Shown: positions 25,744 through 35,100 of the stretch, one piece after another
How the letters are laid out: every line of letters starts with the position of its first letter
Position numbering within the stretch: position 1 is the first letter of the stretch
Origin: Streptomyces sp. NBC_01198
GTDB taxonomy: Bacteria; Actinomycetota; Actinomycetes; Streptomycetales; Streptomycetaceae
Length of the DNA: 64,000 nt
Reading direction: 5' to 3'
NCBI RefSeq assembly: GCF_036010485.1
Contig: NZ_CP108568.1
Span: forward strand, 4,471,001 to 4,535,000
Program-made: the position numbers and the translations under genes
Notes under the pieces: generated by a model
What the model was told of the DNA's origin: nothing
Databases searched by the model: none
Seen by the model: only the letters and a program-made list of their open reading frames with translations

Positions 25744-26094
25744 GCACCCACCTTGTCAGCGGTTGTCGGAGGGGAGGTCGGCTTTCTGGAAGCTCGCTCG
25801 CTGACCCCATGACACCAGCCGGACCCGCCGAGTCTTGTCGTCCGTTCCGGAGAGAAGGTGACGTCGGCCAAACTGCTCTCCGCACCGGCGTCAGTATGGC
25901 CCGGCGGATCCCCTCCCCGCAGAAGCCCCAGCGACCCTCTACCCCCTGGCAACGCGGTCAACGCTGCTTGCGGATGGGCCTCTTCGTCGTTGTCGTCTCT
26001 CGGCCTGTAGCGGGGGAGGTGACGCCGTCCAGTCGTAGCGGCGGGGAACCTCTGTACAGCGGGCGCTCGTTCTCCTCGCCAGAGGGGAGCGCCG
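25744..26094. other. Intergenic region, part of duplicated leader
   Basis: This 351-base gap lies upstream of the intact phosphatase gene. From 25988 on it is the counterpart of the leader at 20407. I see no gene or RNA. It probably holds the phosphatase promoter and, on the other strand, that of the 503-residue protein. Confidence 0.45.
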
Positions 26095-26352
26095 ATGAAG
26101 ACGCGCCAGAAAAATCGAGACGTCCCTGAGCCCGACGAGCCGTGGAGTGAGATCAGCCCCTGCCTGTGGATGGGTGCCCACTACTGGACCGACAGAGCGG
26201 GCGAGTTGCAGCCGGCGGTCGTGCGCGGTGAGTTCGACCTCGTGGTGAGCCTCTTCACCCTCGCTGGTCACGGTCCGCCGCCCGCCGTCGAGCATGTGGT
26301 CGTCGAACTCCCGGACGGCCCGCTGGCACCGGACCAGATCGGTGCGGTCCAG
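25988..26352 (+). repeat. Direct repeat copy B, containing the intact gene start
   Basis: This is the intact counterpart of the degenerate segment at 20407-20767. The two share the leader, the TCTCTCGGCC motif, the GAGCGCCGATGAAGACGCGCC start region and the first 86 codons of the phosphatase gene. Divergence shows that the copies are not recent. Confidence 0.75.
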
Positions 26353-26607
26353 CAACTGACCGTCCGCGTCTCCGCCGCCGTCAGGGCAGCGCGTTCCGTC
26401 CTCGTACGCTGCCACTCCGGCTACAACCGCTCGGGCCTGGTCGTCGGCCAGGCGCTGATCGACCTGGGCAGCGACCCGAGCGCGGCCGTGGATCTGATCC
26501 GGCAGAAGCGGTCGCCCTGGGCGTTGAACAATGAGGTGTTCGAGCAGTACCTCACCGCGGGCCTCGACGTCGCCTATCTATTGACCGGACTGGAACCGCT
26601 CCGCTGA
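26095..26607 (+). CDS. Dual-specificity-type protein phosphatase
   Basis: The 170-residue product has the cysteine-phosphatase P-loop: VLVRCHSGYNRSGLV, with Cys106 and Arg112 in the CX5R arrangement. An upstream acid, Asp74 in VELPDGPL, sits where the general-acid loop lies in dual-specificity and KAP-like phosphatases. The length fits a minimal catalytic domain. It would remove phosphate from protein Ser/Thr/Tyr or from a small molecule in the cytoplasm. A degenerate duplicate exists at 20509. The ATG at 26095 follows a GGGGAGCGCC site. Related small phosphatases occur on actinomycete plasmids and islands, which fits the mobile context. Confidence 0.8.
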   Translation: MKTRQKNRDVPEPDEPWSEISPCLWMGAHYWTDRAGELQPAVVRGEFDLVVSLFTLAGHGPPPAVEHVVVELPDGPLAPDQIGAVQQLTVRVSAAVRAARSVLVRCHSGYNRSGLVVGQALIDLGSDPSAAVDLIRQKRSPWALNNEVFEQYLTAGLDVAYLLTGLEPLR

Positions 26608-26652
26608 GATGCGGAACCCCAGCATCGCCCTCCGCAGCCCATCGGCGGCGTC

Positions 26653-27195
26653 TCAGCGCGTCGCCGCGATGCGCGCCGCAGCGTCGGCCCAGGGCGTGGG
26701 CTCGGGTGCGTCGTCGGCCACCATGCCGTCCTCCTCCCACCAACCCGTCCCCTCCAACCAGGTGGACAGCCACTGGGCGAGTGACGGCGAGTCCAGGAAC
26801 CAGGCGTCTGCCCAGTCCTCCGGTCCGGCGTTGGGTTCGAAGAGGAGGACGGGTGCGTCGGGGTGAAGGCAGTCGACGGCGGCGTACATGCCGCAGCCCC
26901 AGTCCAGGATCGGGAGGACACCGTGGGGCCAGTACCCGTCGGAGGCTGCGCGCAGTGGCCCGTACTCGGCGACAGTTGTCCGCCCGTTCCCGGTCAGTGG
27001 CAGTAGGTGGTACTCGGGGCCGAAGCCGCCGTTGGCGACGTGGCAGTACAGCCCGTTCAGTACGGGTGGAAGCGTGAAGCCGAGAACGGATTCAGCCTGC
27101 GCGATCTCCTGTTCGCCGACACGCGGCGGAAGGTCAGCCGACTCCTGCTCGGCGCGCGCACGTACGCGCTCGAAGAGCCGTGCCAGGTCAGTCAC
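26653..27195 (-). CDS. SMI1/KNR4 (SUKH-1) family protein
   Basis: The 180-residue product has the SUKH-1 layout: LPPRVGEQEIAQAESVLGFT, LPPVLNGLYCHVANGGFGPE, an acidic Asp/Trp-rich end (PEDWADAWFLDSPSLAQWLS), and the conserved Asn-Gly-Gly turn. Immunity function against a toxin is the usual role, and its partner is not next door. The GTG start at 27195 sits behind GGAGGCC. The phosphatase gene upstream is convergent and ends 45 bases away. It is the third SUKH-type gene of the window. Confidence 0.8.
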   Translation of the reverse strand: MTDLARLFERVRARAEQESADLPPRVGEQEIAQAESVLGFTLPPVLNGLYCHVANGGFGPEYHLLPLTGNGRTTVAEYGPLRAASDGYWPHGVLPILDWGCGMYAAVDCLHPDAPVLLFEPNAGPEDWADAWFLDSPSLAQWLSTWLEGTGWWEEDGMVADDAPEPTPWADAAARIAATR

Positions 27196-27328
27196 GCGGC
27201 CTCCAAAGCCAGTTGTCGGGCGGATCCGGATCAACCGCAGAGCTTCCGCTATCGGAGACGTTAGCCGTGTCAGAACCCTCGGATAGCGTCGGGGCGTTGG
27301 AACGAAAGCAGGGGAGTGGGACGGCGTC

Positions 27329-28078
27329 ATGGGTGCCAAAACAAGTTTGCTGATCTTTTCGGACGGGGATGCGCCGTCCGCGCTACGGGGTGCCCGCGTC
27401 GTCGACGATTCGGCGACGGCCGACCTGCTCCAGCGCCTGTATCCGGGCTGGGTTGTGGAGCCCGACGACGGCACGACCCTGGTGGAGGCGACGTATCCGC
27501 CTGACGGCGTTTGCTATGCGGCCAGCTTCTCGGATGTGGATGTCGTCTGCGATCGGCGTCTGATGAGCCTCCGCCCGTCGTCCATGCCCGAGCATGTGCT
27601 GGAAGCGGCCGGCAGAGGCCGAGTCTTCTTCCACGCGATGCACAGCGTCTCGGACGCCCTCACCTTCGCTGTCTGGGAGAACGGCCGGCTGGTGCGTTCC
27701 CTCAGCCTCTCGCCGGACGGCGGGATCGTCGAGAACATCGGCGTCCCGTACGACTTCGAGGCGTCGTATTGGGCGGGAGAGCATCCGGTCGAGCCGGTTC
27801 TGAGATGGGGCGACGACCAGCCGCCGTACCCTCTGGCCTTCCACCCCCTCGAACTGGGCGAGGAGGCGCTGCGAGCGTTCGCCGGGTTCGTGCTGGAGGG
27901 TCTCCCATCGCCCGCCGACGCGGACCCGGACGAAGTCCCGCTTAACGGCTACCGGGTCACCAACCCGAACGGCCCCGACCCCGCCAGGACCGAAGCGGAG
28001 ATGCGGCAGCGAGTGGCGGCCATGCATCGGCACCGGGTGCTTCGGTTCGAGGCGGACGGCACCATCACCGCGGTGTAG
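27329..28078 (+). CDS. DUF6928-like Streptomyces protein
   Basis: The 249-residue product starts MGAKTSLLIFSDGDAPSAL and resembles a Streptomyces family of unknown function that I know as DUF6928. It has a beta-alpha core with FFHAMHSVSDALTFAVWENG and SLSPDGGIVENIG, and a C-terminal helix. No catalytic motif is visible. The ATG is preceded by GGGGAG. The gene diverges from the SUKH gene; the 183 bases after its stop hold no gene. Confidence 0.7.
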   Translation: MGAKTSLLIFSDGDAPSALRGARVVDDSATADLLQRLYPGWVVEPDDGTTLVEATYPPDGVCYAASFSDVDVVCDRRLMSLRPSSMPEHVLEAAGRGRVFFHAMHSVSDALTFAVWENGRLVRSLSLSPDGGIVENIGVPYDFEASYWAGEHPVEPVLRWGDDQPPYPLAFHPLELGEEALRAFAGFVLEGLPSPADADPDEVPLNGYRVTNPNGPDPARTEAEMRQRVAAMHRHRVLRFEADGTITAV

Positions 28079-28261
28079 CCGCCCTTTCAACGGACTGCAG
28101 GAAGCCAGAAGCCAGCCGCCTCAGCCGGCGAGCCGTCGGCCAGTTGATGTCGCGGAACTGCAGCCGGCCGGGCACCTGCGCCTTGAACCGAACCAAGGGC
28201 GCCACCGCACGCAACAGGGATTGGTGCGCGCGGTCGTCTGCGGTGCAGCTCGGCTTGAGAG

Positions 28262-30034
28262 TTACTCGGCAGCGGCGGCTGTGGCCTCAGATCCAGAAGG
28301 TTCCCCGGACTCCGTACCGACGCTCTCGCCTTTTGTGCCCGATTTCAGCGAGGCGAGTTGTGGCCGTTGGAGCTGAGCTCGTTCCTCGTCCGGGATGTTC
28401 ATCGACTCGGCCAGTACGGCGGCGAGCGCGGCGACGTGAGTGCTGTCGACGTCGGAATCGAAGAGCCACCGGAGGTTGTCTTCGGACGTGATGAGGTCGA
28501 TCACCGAGCGCCCGTTTCCGTCTCGTGCGGCCGGTGCCCGGACGTATCGCACACGGTCGATCGGGATGTCCTGACCGATCTCGCCCTGCCCGAGGAAGGC
28601 GTTCGCCTTGGCCGTGATGATGCGGCGATCGGTAACGGCGACCAAATTCCTTGCCGCCGCCTTGTCCATCGCCGGCGCTACCTTCTCCTTTGCTCCATCA
28701 ATGATCGCACCGATCCGTGCGGGGGCGTCGAGGCCGAGGGCACGGAGGGTTTCACCGTCCTCGATGCGCCAGCGCAGAATGCGGAGATACCGTTCGAGAT
28801 CCAGTGACGTGGGCGCGCAGACGACCTCGGGAATCTCAAGCGGAGGGGCCGGCGGATGGAGGGCGTCGGCAAGCGGCTGGATCGCCTCCAGAAGGTGGGT
28901 ACTGCTGAGGCGGGCCTTCTTCGCGTCCTTCCGCTTCCCTATCAGCGGCACTGTTGCACGTCCGGGGAGCTCGGCGATGATGCGTAGCTCCCGCGTCAGC
29001 GAGTCGACGAGGCTCGTCGTCTGTGCCAGCGCGGAGTTGAGCTCCTCGCTGGTCTCGCGCTCAATGATCTCAACGAGCCGTGCCTCGTCGGCCTCTTCGC
29101 GGCCGGCGGCCCTGGCGCGGGCAGCGTGAAGCGTCTGGTAGCCGGTCCACGCCTTGAGCGAAGACAGGAGGGCGTGGGCGTCGAAGACAATTGCCCTGGC
29201 GTTCGTCTCGAGGTATTCACGTCGACTGGGCGTGTCCAGCCGGCCGAGCTGCCGAACATGTTCACCGACGTTCAGCCGGTACGTCTCCCGCTGCTTACGC
29301 AGAGCGTCCTCTTTGGCTGCGACCTTGTCCCACTCGGTCGCCGTGACCGATTCGAGCTCACGCGCGCGACTGACCGCGCGATCGACGGTGTCGACGAGCG
29401 ACGTCAGTTCGGCCCACTGTTCGTTGCGCAAGGTCGTGAGGACTTCGCTTGTCAGCGCGATGTTGGTCCTGACAAGGCCGGTGACTTCGCTCAGCATCGC
29501 CTGCAGCGCGACCATGGCCAGCGCCGGCCCGGTCGCGGCCGCGAACTCCGCCGCGCTTACCCCTGTCACAGGGATCAAGCGGGCTTGATGGACTATCCGG
29601 CCCTTGGCGAACACCGCTCCGAGATTCGCGCCGTCCTTGACCGCGAGCGCTCCGCCGGCGCTCAAAAACGCCCTCGTCGTGTCGCCGAGTCTGTAGAGGC
29701 CTTCCACACCGGCGAACGCGTTGGCGAGGTTGCCGCCTACTGTGGCCGCGTTGCCGATCGAGGCCAGGGCCGCTGCCGACAGTCGCGTGCGGTCCTCGAC
29801 CGATATGAGCCCCATGTCCAGGGGGTCCAGCGTGAGTTCCGCAATGAGCTCTGCGGGGACCTCCCCGAAAGCGATAGCAATCCCCGGCCGTACCTCGACC
29901 AGGACCGTCGATGCCGCGGTCGAGTCGCTTCCAGAGGGGGACGCTGGGCTGTCCGCAGCACGTGCGTCGGCGGTATCGCTCCGGCCCTTGTCCTCGGGCT
30001 CGGCGGCCTCCATCGAGTCCGAAGGATCCTGCAT
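28262..30034 (-). CDS. 590-residue helical protein with C-terminal PH-like domain
   Basis: I do not recognise the whole. The N-terminus is a Ser/Ala/Asp-rich disordered segment (residues 1-45). A Gly/Ala-rich helical region (AALASIGNAATVGGNLANAF) leads into a long coiled-coil-like section (residues 190-400) with many Arg/Glu/Leu heptads. At residues 460-545 the sequence ARNLVAVTDRRIITAKANAF, then GQDIPIDRVRYV, resembles a bacterial PH domain (YokE-like), which would bind lipids or a protein. A role at the membrane or in a filament is possible. The ATG at 30034 was chosen for its GGGGGAGG site. It is flanked by transposon scraps on its 5' side. Confidence 0.65.
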   Translation of the reverse strand: MQDPSDSMEAAEPEDKGRSDTADARAADSPASPSGSDSTAASTVLVEVRPGIAIAFGEVPAELIAELTLDPLDMGLISVEDRTRLSAAALASIGNAATVGGNLANAFAGVEGLYRLGDTTRAFLSAGGALAVKDGANLGAVFAKGRIVHQARLIPVTGVSAAEFAAATGPALAMVALQAMLSEVTGLVRTNIALTSEVLTTLRNEQWAELTSLVDTVDRAVSRARELESVTATEWDKVAAKEDALRKQRETYRLNVGEHVRQLGRLDTPSRREYLETNARAIVFDAHALLSSLKAWTGYQTLHAARARAAGREEADEARLVEIIERETSEELNSALAQTTSLVDSLTRELRIIAELPGRATVPLIGKRKDAKKARLSSTHLLEAIQPLADALHPPAPPLEIPEVVCAPTSLDLERYLRILRWRIEDGETLRALGLDAPARIGAIIDGAKEKVAPAMDKAAARNLVAVTDRRIITAKANAFLGQGEIGQDIPIDRVRYVRAPAARDGNGRSVIDLITSEDNLRWLFDSDVDSTHVAALAAVLAESMNIPDEERAQLQRPQLASLKSGTKGESVGTESGEPSGSEATAAAAE

Positions 30035-30204
30035 GCGATGTCCTCCCCCAGGGGCGGGTAACAGCCCGACGTCGTCGGCGTTCACTGCCGCAGAGTACGG
30101 GAGGCCGCCCCGCGGCGAGCGCGGATTCCCCTACGAGACTCACTTCCGGATTCCCTCCGGGCCGAGTCACAGTTTTCGCCGCGGGCGGCTGGGCCATCGA
30201 GCCG

Positions 30205-30296
30205 TCAGTGCCTGAGGTTGGCGAAAGGCAGAGCGTGGTGCAGCGTCTCGAACTCGGCCAGCAGGGCGTTCTCCTCGCTACGGGGGATGCTCCTAT
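30205..30296 (-). pseudogene. Remnant of a DDE transposase C-terminus
   Basis: On the minus strand, about 30 codons read DIYRSIPRSEENALLAEFET and end LHHALPFANLRH before a TGA at 30205, a pattern I associate with the C-termini of some Streptomyces insertion-sequence transposases. The rest of that gene is absent, because the IS110-type element begins directly beside it. It is thus an older, broken insertion sequence. Confidence 0.55.
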
Positions 30297-31480
30297 AGAT
30301 GTCAAGCGGCAGGAGCAAGGTCGGTTTGTGTGGCTTGTTCGGTCGGTGTGCTGGTCAGGGCGCGGTAGACCTCGCGGGCGACGAATCGTTTGAGGCAGCG
30401 CATGATGTCCTTTTTGGACAGGCCTTCCTTGGTGCGGCGTTCGACGTAGGTGCGGGTGCGCTCGTCGTAGCGCATGCGGACGAGCACGATGGTGTGCAGG
30501 GCGTTGTTCGCGGCCCGGTCGCCGCCTCGGTTGAGGCGGTGGCGGTGGGTGCGGCCGGAGGATGCCGGGATCGGTGCGACCCCGGCCAGGTGCGCGAAGG
30601 CGGCCTCCGAACGCATACGTTCGGGGTTGTCCCCGGCCGAGACCAGCAGTTGGCCGGCGGTTTCGGGGCCGACGCCGAACAGTTCCAGCAGTGCGGGAGC
30701 GGCCTGCCGGGTCAGCGGACCGAGTTCCGCGTCCAGCTCGGCGATCTCGGCGTCCATCGCCTGGTGGCGGCGGGCCAGGCGGCGCAGGGCTGCCCGGGTG
30801 GCGGTCAGCGGGCGGGACAGGTCGTCGCCGGGCCGCAGCCGGGCGAGCGTGCGTATCAGCGTGGCCCGGTCCACTCCCGCGACCTGCTCGCGCAGCATCG
30901 CAGGCGCCGAGACCAGCAGGCCCCGGATCTGGTTCATCGCCTGGGTGCGGGCCTTGACCGCGCTGCGGCGAGCGGTCCGCAGCACGCGCACGGCCTCGAC
31001 CACGCCGTCCCGGCTCTTGGGGGTGCCGGTGGCCCGCCCGGACAGTACGGCTGTCGCGGCGGCGTAGGCGTCGATCGGGTCGGACTTGCCCTTCATCCGC
31101 CGGGTTTTGCGGTCCGGACGGTCGACATCGATGACTGTGACTCCTGCGGCGGTGAGCACCCGGGCGAGTTCGGCCCCGTAGGCGCCGGTGCCCTCCACAC
31201 CCACCGCGGCCAGCTCGCCGAGTGAACGCATCCAGGCCAGCAGATCCCGGTAGCCGCGGATCGTGGCCGGGAACTCCTGGTCAGCCAGGTGCCGGCCGAT
31301 GGTGTCGATCACCGCCGCGTGGTGGGTCAGGCCGTGGGTGTCGACTCCGCCGGTGATCTGCGGGCCGTCGTGCGTCATGCTGGTCATGTCCGTCCTTGTG
31401 GCGTGTCCGTTCCGAGGGCGGCACGCGCCGGTCGGGCGGGTGGACAAGACAGTGACGGGGCTTCTGGACCAAGCTCCTAT
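30297..31480. mobile_element. IS110-family insertion sequence
   Basis: The element contains one transposase gene on the minus strand with about 93 bases of non-coding left end. Both outer boundaries carry the same 8 bases, GCTCCTAT: 30289-30296 outside the right end and 31473-31480 at the left end. IS110 elements lack inverted terminal repeats and instead duplicate a short core, so I take this octamer as the likely core, and the boundaries are accurate to a few bases. It sits next to a remnant of another transposase. Confidence 0.65.
30302..31387 (-). CDS. IS110-family transposase (DEDD recombinase)
   Basis: The 361-residue product has the IS110 order: an N-terminal DEDD catalytic domain opening with ITGGVDTHGLTHHAAVID and continuing with VEGTGAYGAELARVL and SDPIDAYAAA, then a helical linker. 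A C-terminal Tnp20 domain carries LLELFGVGPETAGQLLVSAG, the HLAGVAPIPASSGRTHRHRL segment with a conserved Ser, and a Gly/Arg-rich LNRGGDRAANNALH. It cuts and joins DNA at a core guided by a structured RNA in this family. I chose the ATG at 31387; alternative starts lie within 10 codons. The sequence looks intact, so the element may be active. Confidence 0.9.
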   Translation of the reverse strand: MTSMTHDGPQITGGVDTHGLTHHAAVIDTIGRHLADQEFPATIRGYRDLLAWMRSLGELAAVGVEGTGAYGAELARVLTAAGVTVIDVDRPDRKTRRMKGKSDPIDAYAAATAVLSGRATGTPKSRDGVVEAVRVLRTARRSAVKARTQAMNQIRGLLVSAPAMLREQVAGVDRATLIRTLARLRPGDDLSRPLTATRAALRRLARRHQAMDAEIAELDAELGPLTRQAAPALLELFGVGPETAGQLLVSAGDNPERMRSEAAFAHLAGVAPIPASSGRTHRHRLNRGGDRAANNALHTIVLVRMRYDERTRTYVERRTKEGLSKKDIMRCLKRFVAREVYRALTSTPTEQATQTDLAPAA

Positions 31481-31559
31481 GAAGTCACAAGCGCCCGTCC
31501 GGCCGCGTGCGTGGTGACGCCCGGCGGGCCGACAAATCCCAAACAGGACAGTCGAGACG

Positions 31560-32018
31560 TCAGTCAGTTGGCGAGTCAGGCCCACCCGTAGCGTCACCAC
31601 GAACATCATCACTGTCAGTTGTCGGCTTCCACGCCACCAGCAAGTCCGTGGAATCTTGCAACTGCCAGATGTACCGGCCGCCGTGGTGACTGGTTCCGCC
31701 GAGGCCGTGGCGGGCGTACTGCATGAGCCGACCGCGGAGGCCGTGGTCGGCAGCAGCGCGGCCCGCGTCCGCCTTGCCGATGTACAGGATCTCGGCGCCT
31801 TCGACCCACTTGGCCGCAAGCTGCGACGTACTCACCGCCGGGTTTTTGCCCTTGCGCCACCCCGCCGTGCTGGCAACCAGGAACGTCGGTGCGGCGTCGG
31901 AGGTCCTGATCACTACGTAGATCCCGCCATCGAGGGGGAGTAGCTGGGTCGCCAGAAGGGAGAACGGTGCGAATCCTCGGAATCCGCGCTCCTCAAGGAC
32001 TCGGCGTGTGATGGTCAC
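31560..32018 (-). CDS. GIY-YIG-fold nuclease-like protein
   Basis: The 152-residue product has the two half-motifs of the GIY-YIG fold: GGIYVVIR (Gly32-Ile-Tyr34) and ILYIGKAD (Tyr79-Ile-Gly), followed by LRGRLMQYARHGLGGTSHHG with an Arg in the expected catalytic place. It would cut DNA or RNA with a metal ion. The family ranges from homing endonucleases to restriction-related enzymes. The GTG at 32018 starts at the first helix. It diverges from the nuclease-methyltransferase gene at 32175, so they may share a promoter region and could act together; this is an inference from position. The right-hand end of IS110 lies 80 bases downstream. Confidence 0.75.
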   Translation of the reverse strand: MTITRRVLEERGFRGFAPFSLLATQLLPLDGGIYVVIRTSDAAPTFLVASTAGWRKGKNPAVSTSQLAAKWVEGAEILYIGKADAGRAAADHGLRGRLMQYARHGLGGTSHHGGRYIWQLQDSTDLLVAWKPTTDSDDVRGDATGGPDSPTD

Positions 32019-32174
32019 GAGCCGATTATGGTGCTGGCGCGGCCCGGCTATGCCGGTCGGGGCGAGTGCGCCCCCACAGTGCTCCGGCGGTTCGGATGCT
32101 TGTTGACCATCTGTCTTCCCCTGATGACCGTACGTAGATACCATCGGCGCCCTGGCTCGATCCTTGGGGGGAAG

Positions 32175-35100
32175 ATGTCAGGGGGGTTAGACAGCTGGCT
32201 GCTCGCTGCCGTGTCGGAGTTCGGACGTGCCTGCAAGGTCAAACTGTCGGGCGGCGGCAGTTCGGAAGCCGCCATACGCGCGCCCCTTGAGGGTCTGCTC
32301 CAAACCGTCGGCGAGCGCCACGAGCAGCACGAGGTCTCCTGGCACGACGAGTTCCGCGTCCCCGACCTCGGCGTCCGACCCGACTACGCCATCCGCGCGA
32401 GTGGTGAGTTGGCGGGCTATATCGAGCTCAAGAAGCCGGGGTTGCCGGTCGACCCCGACACCTTCAGCAAGAGCAACCGTGAGCAGTGGGAGAAACTGCG
32501 GAACCTGCCCAATTTGCTGTACACCAATGGCATCGAGTGGCGGTTGTTCCGCGACGGTCGGCAGCTCGGCGAGACGGTCTACTTCACAGGATCGCTCTAC
32601 TCTGCGGGCGAGAGCCTGGCGCCGGTGGACCCGGGCGCGCTGGATGCGCTGCTGAAGCACTTCCTGGGGTGGAGGCCCCCGGCCATCAGGCGCGTTGCGC
32701 GGCTCGTGCAGCACGTTGCTCCGCTCTGCCGATTGCTGCGCGCTGCCGTCCTTGAGCAGTTGTCAGCCGAGGCCCGATCGTCCAAGAGGGACGACGATGT
32801 CCGCGCCCGGCCGTTCACGGGGCTCAAGAACGACTGGCGGCGGATGCTGTTCCCGTCCGCAGACGATGCGACCTTCGCCGACGGCTACGCCCAGGCGGTC
32901 ACCTTCGCCCTGCTGCTCGCCCGTTCCGAAGACGTGCTTGAAGAGGGAATTGGCCTCCACGACATTGGCCGCCGCCTCGATGCCGACCACGCCCTCATGG
33001 GAAAGGCCCTCCAACTCCTCACCGACAATGTCAACGAGCGGTTCACCGTCACGTTGGAACTGCTGCGCCGAACCATTGCCCAGGTGGACTGGCCGGCCAT
33101 CCGCACCGGCAACCGTGACGCCTACCTCCACCTCTACGAGCACTTCCTCACGATCTATGACCCGGTGCTGCGCCAGCGGAGCGGCTCCTACTACACCCCG
33201 CACGAGGTCGTCCAGGAGATGGTGCGTCTCACCGAGGACGTGCTGCGCACGCGGCTCGGTCAACCCGGAGGGTTCCGCAGCGACGGCGTTCGGATCGTCG
33301 ATCCCGCCATGGGCACCGGGACCTTTCTCCATACGATCATCGAGCGGGTCGCCGAGCAGGCCGCCGAGGGCTCCGGACGGGCAATGTCCGCCGACGCCAT
33401 CTCGCGCCTCGCCCCGCGGCTGTACGGGTTCGAGATGCAGATGGGACCGTTCGCTGTTGCGGAGTTGCGGGCCTCCGAGCTGCTCAAGCGCTACGACACT
33501 CCGCTACCTGAGGGAGGCCTCAACCTCTTCGTCACCGACACGCTGGACAACCCGTTCGTCGAGGATGAATACCTGGCCTCTACGTACGAGGCCCTGTCCG
33601 AGTCCCGACGGCGAGCGAACAACGTCAAAGCCAACGTTCCCGTGACCGTCGTGATTGCCAACCCTCCGTACGACGACAAGGCCGAAGACCGTGGCGGCTG
33701 GGTGGAGAAGCGCACCGGCCGCGACGAGGTGCCGTTGCTCGACGCTTTTCGCTACCCAGGCAACGGGCGATACGAGCACGTACTCAAGAACATGTACGTG
33801 TACTTCTGGCGTTGGGCCACCTGGAAGGTCTTCGACGCGGACGACGGCGAACGCCACGGCGTGGTCTGCTTCATCACGCCTTCAGGCTGGGCCACTGGTC
33901 CTGGCGGTCGCGGCATGCGGGACTATCTGCGCCGCACCTGCGACGAGGGCTGGATCATCAACCTGTCGCCGGAGGGACACCGCTCCGACGTTGCCACGCG
34001 GCCCTTCCCTGGCGTCGCGCAGCCGTTGGCGATCTCCATATTCGTTCGCAAGGCGGGAGTAGAACGGGGCGGGGACCACCGGGCGAGGGTGCACTACCGG
34101 GCACTTGCCGGCCGCCGGGCGGACAAGTTCCGTCAGTTGCACGCGGTGCATATCGATGACAACGGCTGGCGTGACGCGCACTCCCGGAGTCCGCGGCCGT
34201 TCACACCAGATACCCAGTCTGGGTGGGAAGACTTTTTGGCGCTAGATGATCTTTTCCCATGGGGGACGCTTGGGATCACCTCGAACCGCTCATGGGTGAG
34301 CAGTCCATCGGAGGAGGATCTGCGTCGACGATGGACCACTCTGATCCGTGAGGCCGATCAGGTTGAGAAGGCGAGGCTGTTCAAGGAGACGAGAGACCGC
34401 AAGCTTGCCAGCAAGAAGAACCCACTGCCCGGACAGGACAATCGAATACAGCCGATCGGTCGAGAGACAAGCGTCCGCCCAGCGCTCATGCGCACGGCCC
34501 TCCGCAGCTTCGACCGCCAGTGGCTGATCGCCGACAACCGCGTACTCGACTACCCGCGCCCCGACCTGTGGGCGTCCCTCCAGGCAGGGCAGATTTTCCT
34601 CAACCAGCAGTCGTCCCATGAGATCGACTCCGGCCCTGCGGTCGTGGCCACACACCTCGTCCCGGACACGCACCACTTCAATGGCCGTGGAGGCCGGATC
34701 CTGCCGCTCCTGCACCCGGACGGGTCGCCGAACTTGCCGTCGGGACTGCTCGCGTACCTGGCTCGCGCAGCGAACCAGGACGGGGTCACGGCCACCGACC
34801 TCGCCGCTTATGTCGTGGCCGTGGCCGGCCACGACGCCTTCACACAGAGGTTCGCCGAGGAACTACTGACGCCGGGCGTACGCATACCTCTCACCCGAGA
34901 CGGAGCGTTGTGGGCACGCGCCGTCGGACTCGGCCGGGAGATCCTGTGGGCCTCGACCTACGGTGACCGGTGCGCTGATCCCGCGCTGGGGCGGATCGCC
35001 GGTGAAGTGCAGTTCCCATTGGGGGACGAGCGGCAGGTCCGCTACTTGACGCAGATCGGCAGCCGCATGCCCGATCGACTGGAGTACGACGCAGCGACAA

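Noticed and set aside
29126..30061. 311-codon plus-strand open frame
   Set aside because: Antisense to the PH-like protein, no recognisable domain.
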